The notes under the pieces are model-generated. The model was not told where the DNA came from and searched no databases. It saw only the letters and a list, made by a program, of their open reading frames with translations. Positions 6,901 to 12,118 of a stretch of DNA of 12,118 bases are shown here, piece after piece. The position numbers were made by a program, and so were the translations under genes. Where the stretch lies: assembly GCA_005772945.1 (NCBI GenBank), contig SXIE01000121.1, forward strand, positions 1 to 12,118. Direction: 5' to 3'. The DNA is from Pseudomonadota bacterium. Its GTDB lineage: Bacteria > Myxococcota > UBA9042 > PHBI01. Position 1 is the stretch's first letter; the number at the start of each line of letters is the position of its first letter.

Positions 6901-7481
6901 AACGAACCGTCCCACGCGACGTGCAGCGCGCCAAACAGGCCGTCGACGGCGGCCGGGCCGGGCGTGAACGCGTCGAGGCCGGCGATGGCCAGCTCGGCTG
7001 GCATGAAGCGCTTGACCGTCGTGAGCGGCTCGCCGGCGCGCAACCGGTAGAGCGCCAGCACCGCCCCGTCGGGCGCATCGTTCTGCTGATCGACCAGGAC
7101 CCATAGGGCATGACCCGCGCTGTCCATCGCGGTGAGGGCACTGCGCACGATCCCGAAGTCGCTCTCCGGGACCCAGGTGATCTCGCTCCCGTCGGGAGCG
7201 GCCCAGCCGAAGCGATGCGCCACGGTGCCCAGCGTCGGGGTCGCGGAGTGGTAGTAGCCGTAGCCGCGCTCGTCATAGCCCGTGGCCGTGCCGAGCGGGA
7301 GGGCGACCGGCTCGAGCCGCACCCGCCCGGGATCGACGAAGAGGGGCTCGCCCTCGGCGCGCGCCACGGAAGGCACGACGAACCCGAGCGCCAGCGTGAA
7401 GGCGAGCGCGAAGACGCGGGTGAAAGTCAGCACCAGCGGCGCCACCGGCTCGCGCCGCGCGAGCAAAGTCTGGCGCATCAT
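3789..7481 (-). CDS. Large exported MYXO-CTERM-type protein, function unknown (3' end probably frameshifted)
   Basis: About 1,200 residues. The N-terminus has a signal peptide: positive RR region, hydrophobic FALAFTLALGFVVPSV, and an ARA-E cleavage site near residue 42. The body is rich in beta-type sequence with no family I recognise. A DLDGDGLRAADEAELGTSDL segment near residue 465 resembles Ca-binding thrombospondin type-3/EF-hand-like repeats. Near the end, GGGCAGAGESGAGLG followed by VGLLLLLAVGRR is a MYXO-CTERM sorting tail, which targets proteins to the myxobacterial surface. The open frame runs about 60 residues past it to 3789, antisense to the convergent lipoprotein gene, which is unlikely. 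One missing base near 3965 would give an LAVGRRRD end with stop TAA at 3957-3955. The ATG at 7481 forms an ATGA overlap with the upstream gene; a longer start at 7955 lies inside that gene and was rejected. Confidence 0.85.
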   Translation of the reverse strand: MMRQTLLARREPVAPLVLTFTRVFALAFTLALGFVVPSVARAEGEPLFVDPGRVRLEPVALPLGTATGYDERGYGYYHSATPTLGTVAHRFGWAAPDGSEITWVPESDFGIVRSALTAMDSAGHALWVLVDQQNDAPDGAVLALYRLRAGEPLTTVKRFMPAELAIAGLDAFTPGPAAVDGLFGALHVAWDGSFDGNLVVADSGRACFLAALGVVCADPNVHPGITLRLALGELDGRGLAGDDGSEYPSWRPAEPGVPTVETITWVLRSLAGAPDGRLALIAEHTWESQYLYTHDVIRFIVELTADARTIRVLDGPYAEAYDLQRATASRNPLLGVKQLVYDGARLVAYPIRHNDYVDVSYAAPGGDGAGNGVSATLGWRGVALRFIDLAGLAGLAGRARGGGVNLNLTDALARQMNCPGELQAIDFDLCALGPGTPSLVRLQGGALGLQGVGMGGVFRIAFDPAALDLDGDGLRAADEAELGTSDLDRDSDHGWTSDFAEVELAGTDPMARADDPALIGGAKRARVTYSASPEITRRVASAPAVTSWGADGPLCTGSACYAADGRVLIHYDDVIPNGTLMDAGVAFYGFAGSQVSVDGRFLAFATPKGIVRVFFDDGHRELYLTRAQLEAEPGPTPNPDVVHFMDQIRFVPLDRDRTWVLQPASPGRVVLYETGKTPRRVLDVAASRCASGLGPCDPGPKPSGGLFVGSQGGAPIHIGMPISDVYEGVAIEGYVAETETLHVRVSGPFDAWRIALSTTAAPIVVAHQREILGQALGAMIPTGHGDYFGFARTPGVSQSATGIFDGFLGRRETHLIAPESSYPYTTIWGDTLVLTNPFMELVRYEEGLDPGDLVYLAAGDLTDLNLIPMRLYRVGPRGGTVPLWESPSHAIIHPTGLDVSAEHWVCIADPGAKAVHLYAPVASRGGIPADHKDPIATPDMADVVDCAWQADGTLVTLHTDPPRLARRARGPHVLGTGAPVVEMLPADTRRPVQLVRDALGGDAFEVLYLGDTRALASDGTLVTLHDDPARIDATQWVATWTMTEQRAADVVDRGNGIVAASGYQPVGDSRPDTTDVAEGVDLWANGARSDLRGLWGSVRVMARVPGGPSGAVDPWTHVPRAPGVALPPPAIPRAPEAPTGGTVHDDGGGCAGAGESGAGLGVGLLLLLAVGRRATNSNPLAATAVPPGRPSPRTSRRGRPARASRAARPSGAARTSGWRPCRSSRPASNR

Positions 7482-9142
7482 TGGATGGGTGCTCCCTCGT
7501 GGATGATCGCGACGTAGTCGCAGCCCGCCTCGCCGCCCGCCTCGTCCCAGCATTGCGCGCTGACGAAGGCCCCGTGCGCCCACACGCTGGTGTTGCGCCG
7601 CTGGCCGTTCGGCCACCAGTTCTGCCACGTACCGTCGCGTCCGCCGCGCTCGTACGTCCCCTCGCTCGCGAGCGAGTCGCGCTCGAACCAGGCGCGCCAG
7701 AGCCCGTCGGGTTTGTCGTCGAGAAAGGCGCCGGTGATGGCGGGCGTCGTCCCGTCCGGGAACCACACCGCGTAGGCGCCCTGGCGCCGGTTGTCGACGT
7801 AGTGCGTCTCGCTGAAGCGCGTCCCCTGGGGCTCGTAGACGCCTACCCACGCCCCCTGGTAGTCGCCGTCGACGACGCTGCCGCTCTCGCGCGTGACCGC
7901 GTCCGGGTGATAGGTCCAGAAGGTCCAGCTGCCGCTCGGGAGGCCGTCCACCCACACGCCGTCGCTATCCGGATCGCCGTTCTCGGTGAAGCTCCGGAAG
8001 CGCCCGCTCTCGACCCCGCGCACCCAGGTGCCTTCCTCGCGGACGATCCCCCAGGGCCAGTAGCGCTTCCAGACGCCGTCCTTGCCACCGGCCAGATAAG
8101 CGCCCTCGGAGTCGGTGTGCCCGTTCTCGAAGTAGGCGATGGATGCGCCTGCGCGCACGCCGTTCGCGTAGGTCTCGCGCCGCGCCTCGAGCCCGCTCGG
8201 CTGCCACCACGTCCAGACGCCGCTCGGCGCGTCGGCGCTATACGCACCCGCACTCGCCCGGCTCCCGTCCGGGTACCACGTGCTCGCGACGCCCGTGCGC
8301 ACCCCGTCGCTCCACGGGTCGACCGCGGTCGGGCTCCCGTCCGCGCGCCAGGTGAACCACGCGCCGTCGGCCCGGTCCGCGCGGAAGGCACCGACCTCCG
8401 CGACCGCACCCGACGGGTACCAGCGGGTCTGTGCGCCGCTCTTCTTGCCGTGATCGAAGGTGCCTTCGATGACGACGGCGCCGCTCGGATCCACGCGCGA
8501 CCACGGCCCGTGCAGCGCCCCGTCGGCATCGCGGCAGGCGGCGCGCCGCGTGTCCATCGGATCCCCGCCCGCCGAATCCCCGCCCGTCGAATCCCCGCCC
8601 GGATCCGCAGGCACCAGCGTCGTCCCCGCCGGACACGTCACGCGGTCCCACATCGGCGCGCGGACGGGCGCGCGCTCACCGGCCGCCAGCGTGCCCGTCG
8701 GGGGCTCGCCGTCGCACGGTCCGTAGTCGTGATCGATCATCGTGCCGCTCGTCGGCTCGCGGTCGAGCCACACGCCGCACGCGCGCCCGAACGCGAACGT
8801 GTGGCGCGCCGTCAGCGTGCCGCTGTCGAACCACGACCAGACACCATGCGGCAGCCCGCGCGCGTAGCCCGCCTCGCGAACGACCGCGCCGCTGGCGTCG
8901 CGCGTCAGCCACGCGCCGTCGGCCAGGCCCTCGGCGTACGCGCCCGCGACCACGACGGCCCCGTCGGGCGCACGCACCTCGAAGAACCCATTCGGCACTC
9001 CGGCGGCCGTCGCGCACCAGCGCTCGGTCGTTCCGTCGTCACGCGCGGCGACGCGCAGCGCGCCGTCGCCACACAGGCCATCCTCGCAGGCGCCGCACGC
9101 GCCCACGAGCGCCAGCAGCAAGAGGCTCCGGATCACGTTCAC
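7478..9142 (-). CDS. MORN/YwqK-like repeat lipoprotein
   Basis: A 554-residue protein starting at GTG 9142 with AAGGAG seven bases upstream. The signal (MNVIRSLLLLALVGAC) ends in a plausible lipobox, with lipidated C16. The rest is built of 20-25-residue repeats of the form 'G...DG.W..W...G......Y..G', for example GVWTWWQPSGLEARRETYANG, GVWKRYWPWGIVREEGTW and GTWQNWWPNGQRR. These match MORN-variant (MORN_2, YwqK-like) repeats, seen as beta-hairpin arrays in bacterial exported proteins. One block lies at about 50-125 and a longer one of about a dozen at 205-530, with a Cys-containing segment and a Gly-Asp linker (182-194) between. Its stop overlaps the start of the MYXO-CTERM gene by 4 bp (ATGA), so the two are one operon. 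Though this repeat family is often named 'YwqK antitoxin', here it looks structural. Confidence 0.9.
   Translation of the reverse strand: MNVIRSLLLLALVGACGACEDGLCGDGALRVAARDDGTTERWCATAAGVPNGFFEVRAPDGAVVVAGAYAEGLADGAWLTRDASGAVVREAGYARGLPHGVWSWFDSGTLTARHTFAFGRACGVWLDREPTSGTMIDHDYGPCDGEPPTGTLAAGERAPVRAPMWDRVTCPAGTTLVPADPGGDSTGGDSAGGDPMDTRRAACRDADGALHGPWSRVDPSGAVVIEGTFDHGKKSGAQTRWYPSGAVAEVGAFRADRADGAWFTWRADGSPTAVDPWSDGVRTGVASTWYPDGSRASAGAYSADAPSGVWTWWQPSGLEARRETYANGVRAGASIAYFENGHTDSEGAYLAGGKDGVWKRYWPWGIVREEGTWVRGVESGRFRSFTENGDPDSDGVWVDGLPSGSWTFWTYHPDAVTRESGSVVDGDYQGAWVGVYEPQGTRFSETHYVDNRRQGAYAVWFPDGTTPAITGAFLDDKPDGLWRAWFERDSLASEGTYERGGRDGTWQNWWPNGQRRNTSVWAHGAFVSAQCWDEAGGEAGCDYVAIIHEGAPIQ
8561..8601. 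repeat. 15-bp tandem repeat encoding Gly-Gly-Asp-Ser linker
   Basis: Units ATCCCCGCCCGCCGA (8561-8575), ATCCCCGCCCGTCGA (8576-8590) and a partial ATCCCCGCCCG (8591-8601) lie head to tail in the MORN-repeat lipoprotein gene. On the coding strand they encode the flexible GGDSTGGDSAGGD linker. Being a multiple of three, copy changes keep the frame. Confidence 0.85.
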
Positions 9143-9385
9143 GCGCTCGCTCCTTCGGCCGACGGAGGGTATCAGCCAAGAGACGTGACTCTAGCAGCGG
9201 TTTGAAAACGCGCACACACCCCGGCGCTCGGTGGCTTCGCGCAGGTCCCGACGCGACCGCGCCAACGCCGCTTCGACCGCGCCACGAAGTGCACTTTTTG
9301 CACGAAATTAACCGTCGGAAGGTATTGGATCTACGAGTAAATCCAGAAAAGTGCCAAACGGCATTTTTCGGCGCGCGGACGGACG
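9143..9385. other. Intergenic gap with AT-rich island; no gene seen
   Basis: Between the start of the MORN lipoprotein gene and the end of the small Pro-rich gene, no credible coding frame is present. The gap should hold the promoter of the lipoprotein operon (a weak TAGAGT box lies near 9190 on the minus strand). The stretch 9285-9370 is strikingly AT-rich for this window. It contains a small hairpin (GTGCA 9289-9293 with TGCAC 9299-9303), two CACGAA copies flanking it, and the terminator listed separately. Confidence 0.6.
9346..9369 (-). terminator. Rho-independent terminator (bidirectional form)
   Basis: The stem GAAAAGTGCC (9346-9355) pairs with GGCATTTTTC (9360-9369) around an AAAC loop, with a single G-T wobble. 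T tracts follow on both strands. It lies just downstream of the minus-strand stop at 9386, so it most likely ends the histidine kinase-UbiB-Pro-rich unit. Confidence 0.75.
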
Positions 9386-9625
9386 TCAGCCTCCGCTGCC
9401 GACCTTGGGCTCGACCAGGGTCTGGGCCTGGCCAGGCGCCTGAGGCGGTCCCGGTTGCCGGCCCAAGCGGGCTTTCCGCAGGGCCTCGTTGTACGGCGGC
9501 GATGCCTCGGCGCCCGCCGGGTGCTCCGTCGGTGGCGACCTCGGGGGTTCAGGAGCGGGTGGCGTCGGCGTCGCGCGCGGCGCGGGCGGAGTCGGAGTCG
9601 CGGGCGGAGCGGTGTGCTTGGTCAT
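9386..9625 (-). CDS. Small Pro/Ala-rich protein, function unknown
   Basis: A 79-residue protein whose first half is low-complexity and contains an exact ATPTPPAP octapeptide twice (ATPTPPAPRATPTPPAPE). The second half is more ordinary, with NEALRKARLGRQPGPPQAPG and a Gly-rich end. The ATG at 9625 has AGGAG six bases upstream, the main reason to believe it is a gene. It starts 63 bp after the UbiB-family gene on the same strand and is followed by a terminator about 20 bp past its stop, so it is probably the last gene of that unit. There is no signal peptide or membrane segment. It is not recognised. Confidence 0.6.
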   Translation of the reverse strand: MTKHTAPPATPTPPAPRATPTPPAPEPPRSPPTEHPAGAEASPPYNEALRKARLGRQPGPPQAPGQAQTLVEPKVGSGG

Positions 9626-9688
9626 GTACGTCTCCTCATCACGGTGTCGAGATCATGGCGCGGATCGAGGCGAACGCCCGCGCCGCGG

Positions 9689-11100
9689 CTATTCGGCGGC
9701 CGTCGCCAGCGCCTCGGTGCCAGCCACGGATTGAGGCACAGCGGCGGCGGACGACGCGGCGGCCGCCGACCGCCGAAGGACCGCACGCTCGGCGAGGAAG
9801 CGGGCCACAAACGGGAATCCCGTCTGCACGATGTTGAGCGTCGGGGCGAGCTGCGACGAGACGCCGAACAGGATCATGGCCGCCCGTTCGACGTAGAACC
9901 AACCGAGGGGATACGCGATGGAGCGCATGAGCGAGCGCACCTCGGCCGCGTCGAGGTCGGGCTCTTCGACCTTTCGCAGCTCGGACTCGACGCGCGTGAA
10001 GTCCCCGACGTCGAGGCGCATGATCTGCTTGAAGTAATGGGTGAGCGTCCGCTCGAGCAGCGGGCGGTCCCCGTGGTCGGCGACGAAGCCCATCGTCTCG
10101 ACGCCTTGCATGACGAGGGCTTGATCCTTGGTGAGGAAGCCGCGAATGACGTCGCGAGGCCGTCGGCGATCTGGGGGCGAACCTCGGTCGCGCTGCCGAG
10201 ATCGAGGATGACGAGGCAGGGTTGGCCGCGCTCGCCGCGCTGGACGAAGAAGTTCCCGGGGTGCGGATCGGCATGGAAGAAGCGATCGACGAAGAGCGAC
10301 TTGTAGAAGGACTGCACGAGCTTGGTCGCGACGGCGGGCGGATCGAGGCCGAGCTCGGCGAGGGCGGGGTGGTTGTTGATCTTGGCGCCGGTCATGAACG
10401 TCATCGTGAGGACGTATTTGCTCGAGAGCTCGGGCAGGACGCGCGGCAGGAGGACGTCGGGGTCGCTGACGAAGTTCGTGTTCATGCGGGTGATGCAGCG
10501 GGCTTCGTTCTCGAAGTCGGTCTCGCGCTCGAGCATCTCCTGCAGCTGGTCGAGGACGCGGTCGATTTGCTCGAGGCGCAAGAAGAAGCGCTTGTAGAAC
10601 CGCGCGCCGGCGCGCAGCACGCGCATGTCGATGCGCATGGCCTTCCTGATGTGAGGATAGAGGACCTTGACCGCGACCGTCTGGCCATCCTTGGTCACGG
10701 CGCGATGCACCTGACTCAGTGACGCGGCCGCGATCGGGACGCGCTCGAACGAGGCGAAGACGTCCTCGGGCCGAGCACCGAGGTTCTTCTGGAGCGTGCG
10801 GGCGATCGAGCGGTAGCGCCGGGGCGGGACGGCGTCTTGGAGCTGCTCGAGCGCGACGACGTAGGGCGGCGGTAGGAAGGTGCCCATGACCGAGAGCACC
10901 TGGCCGAGCTTGATGTAGATGCCGCGCAGCTTGATGCAGGTGCGGTAGGCGCGGTCGGCGTTGCGCGCGTGGACGCGAGCCGCGCGCGCCTTGATGCGCG
11001 CCGAGCGCGGCAGCGCGCGACGCAGGAACCCCTGGAAGACATAGCTCCAGAAGATGATCCCGAGGCACCAGGCGGAGCGGACGAGTCTGAAGATCCACAT
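9689..11100 (-). CDS. AarF/ABC1/UbiB-family atypical kinase, broken by a frameshift
   Basis: About 470 residues once two frames are joined. The first 315 residues carry the family motifs in order: hydrophobic N-terminus (residues 8-26), KxGQ motif (K64-Q67 in IYIKLGQVLS), LQDAVPP (87-93), Ala-rich loop AAASLSQVHR (124-133), VAVKV with K145, ERETDFENEA (191-200), catalytic HADPHPGN (276-283) and metal-binding DLG (300-302). UbiB-like proteins support ubiquinone biosynthesis or lipid homeostasis at membranes. At about 10152-10158 the frame shifts by one base: the continuation RDVIRGFLTKDQALVMQGVE through a hydrophobic C-terminal region to the stop at 9689 is in the next frame, while the first frame drifts on until 9874. 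The ATG at 11100 follows an AAGGAAAG-type binding site, 40 bp after the kinase gene upstream. Whether the break is real or a sequencing error cannot be told here. Confidence 0.88.
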
Positions 11101-11112
11101 GAGGCTCTTTCC

Positions 11113-11148
11113 TTGGATGGCGCTACGCGTTTGGATGGCGCTACGCGT
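11113..11148. repeat. Exact 18-bp tandem duplication at the histidine kinase 3' end
   Basis: TTGGATGGCGCTACGCGT occurs at 11113-11130 and again at 11131-11148. The right copy contains the TAG stop of the hybrid kinase gene (11143-11141). The left copy repeats that stop trinucleotide in the short gap before the UbiB-family gene, ending close to that gene's ribosome binding site. Confidence 0.9.
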
Positions 11149-12118
11149 TCGGCGGTGCCAGGGCCGCGGCGGAGAGCAGCGACTCGATCTGCGCGAGCAG
11201 CTTCTCGAACTCGACCGGCTTGGTGTGATAGTCGGTGCAGCCCGCCGCGATGGCGCGTTCGCGGTCGCCCGTCATGGCGTGGGCGGTCAGGCCGATGACC
11301 GGGGTTCGCCCGTGCTCGGGGAGCGCGCGCACCTGCCGCGTCGCCTCCCAGCCGTCGAGCTCGGGCATGTTCATGTCCATCAGGATGAGGTCGGGCGCCT
11401 CGTCGCGCGCGGCCTCGACCCCGCGCTTGCCGTCGACCGCCACCAACACCTCGAAGCCGCGCCGCCGCAGCCGCCGCGACAGCGCGTCGCGATTCTCTTC
11501 GTTGTCTTCGACGATCAAGATGCGTGGCATGGGATGCTCCGTGGGGTCGGCCGGTGGGGGGATGCCCTGGGGTGATGCGCGATCGCGACGTGCGCCCGCC
11601 GATCGCGCCATGCGACGGAGCGGCGCGACCGAGGCGGGCAGCGTGAGGGTGAAGACCGAGCCGGCGCCGCTGGTGCTCTCCACCGCGATGTGCCCGCCCA
11701 TGAGCTCGGCGAAGCGCTTGCTGATCGCCAGCCCGAGGACGGTGCCGCCGAAGCGGCGCGTGGTCGAAGCGTCGGCCTGCACGAAGGGCTGGAAGAGGCA
11801 GGCGACCTCGGCCGCGGACATGCCGATGCCGGTGTCGGCGACGCGGAACGCGAGCTCGGATCCGGGCGCGGCGCCGTCGGCCACCCGCGAGACGGTCAGC
11901 GTGACCGAGCCCTCGCTCGTGAACTTGCAGGCGTTGGACACCAGGTTGAAGAGGATCTGACGGACCTTGGTCGCGTCAGCGCTCATCGCGCCTACCTCGG
12001 GCGCGCAGGTGCAGGTCAGCGAGACGCCACTCTTGCGACACACGGGCATGACCGTCTCGACCACCTCGCGCGCCATCGCCTCGACCTCGAAGGTCTCGAG
12101 CTCGAGCTCCATCTTGCC
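11141..12118 (-). CDS. Hybrid sensor histidine kinase, C-terminal part (HATPase + receiver)
   Basis: The gene enters from the right edge, so its sensor and phosphoacceptor His are outside the window; an ATG at 12112 is internal (reading GKMELELETF, typical just after the HisKA domain). The visible 325 residues comprise a HATPase_c domain with N box (DATKVRQILFNLVSNACKFT), G1 (DTGIGM), F box (CLFQPFVQAD) and G2 read as GGTVLGLAIS, where family members normally have GGTGLGLAI. A Pro/Arg-rich linker follows, then a receiver domain from MPRILIVEDNEENRDAL with phosphoacceptor Asp in LMDMNMPELDG, the conserved Thr in GLTAHAM and Lys in HTKPV. No DNA-binding output domain is present, so phosphotransfer to another protein is likely. 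The UbiB-family gene begins 40 bp downstream in the same direction. Confidence 0.93.
   Translation of the reverse strand, partial: GKMELELETFEVEAMAREVVETVMPVCRKSGVSLTCTCAPEVGAMSADATKVRQILFNLVSNACKFTSEGSVTLTVSRVADGAAPGSELAFRVADTGIGMSAAEVACLFQPFVQADASTTRRFGGTVLGLAISKRFAELMGGHIAVESTSGAGSVFTLTLPASVAPLRRMARSAGARRDRASPQGIPPPADPTEHPMPRILIVEDNEENRDALSRRLRRRGFEVLVAVDGKRGVEAARDEAPDLILMDMNMPELDGWEATRQVRALPEHGRTPVIGLTAHAMTGDRERAIAAGCTDYHTKPVEFEKLLAQIESLLSAAALAPPNA
11528..11540 (-). promoter_or_regulatory. Possible internal ribosome binding site and start for a free receiver domain
   Basis: Within the hybrid kinase gene, GGAG (plus 11540-11537) lies six bases before an in-frame ATG (11530-11528) placed exactly at the first residue of the receiver domain. 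Initiation there would make a 129-residue stand-alone response regulator ending at the same stop. A chance match is possible. Confidence 0.4.

Noticed and set aside
7481..9205. A plus-strand open frame of 574 codons opposite the MORN lipoprotein gene
   Set aside because: The minus-strand frame shows a signal peptide and repeated MORN units, while this one is compositional noise (Arg/Ala/Pro-rich) mirroring the coding strand.
9202..9837. A plus-strand open frame starting in the 9143-9385 gap
   Set aside because: It reads through a terminator hairpin, then antisense through the Pro-rich and UbiB-family genes, and its product matches nothing.
1..12118. CRISPR arrays, rRNA or tRNA genes
   Set aside because: No regularly spaced direct repeats with unique spacers, and no rRNA or tRNA-like conserved segments, were seen on reading through; tRNA absence was judged by eye only.

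Overview
The window is a very GC-rich chromosomal segment, most likely from a myxobacterium-like bacterium (Myxococcota). The best support is a large exported protein ending in a MYXO-CTERM-type sorting tail (Gly-rich/Cys segment, hydrophobic helix, Arg pair). Two putative lipoproteins, a DUF3467 protein and a hybrid histidine kinase fit that placement. It is inferred from composition and families, not from a marker gene.

Layout. Positions 1-554 hold the start of glpK (minus strand, running off the left edge), divergent from a small DUF3467 gene. Positions about 555-2600 are an accessory island: a frameshifted tyrosine-recombinase fragment, a complete vapBC toxin-antitoxin operon (minus strand) with a 28-bp operator-like palindrome, a 115-bp sequence with the architecture of an integron attC recombination site, and on its far side a 5'-truncated brnT toxin followed by a brnA-type antitoxin with a duplicated N-terminal motif (plus strand). 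Positions 2792-9142 hold secreted or surface proteins: a HEWG-motif lipoprotein (plus strand) converging on a two-gene minus-strand operon encoding a MORN/YwqK-like repeat lipoprotein and a ~1,200-residue MYXO-CTERM protein. Positions 9143-9385 are a non-coding gap with a rho-independent terminator. Positions 9386-12118 look like one minus-strand transcription unit: the C-terminal half of a hybrid histidine kinase, an AarF/UbiB-family atypical kinase broken by a frameshift, and a small Pro-rich protein, ended by the terminator.

How the parts may work together. The most notable element is the orphan attC-like site directly upstream of vapBC. Toxin-antitoxin cassettes with their own promoters are typical of sedentary chromosomal integrons, so this may be a lone attC with a TA cassette and no integrase (a CALIN-like remnant), beside other mobile-gene debris. 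The MORN lipoprotein and MYXO-CTERM protein overlap by 4 bp and are probably co-translated as a cell-surface pair.

Three separate places (recombinase, MYXO-CTERM tail, UbiB kinase) look like single-base indels. They may be genuine decay or assembly errors in GC-rich sequence, so the affected gene ends should be read with caution.
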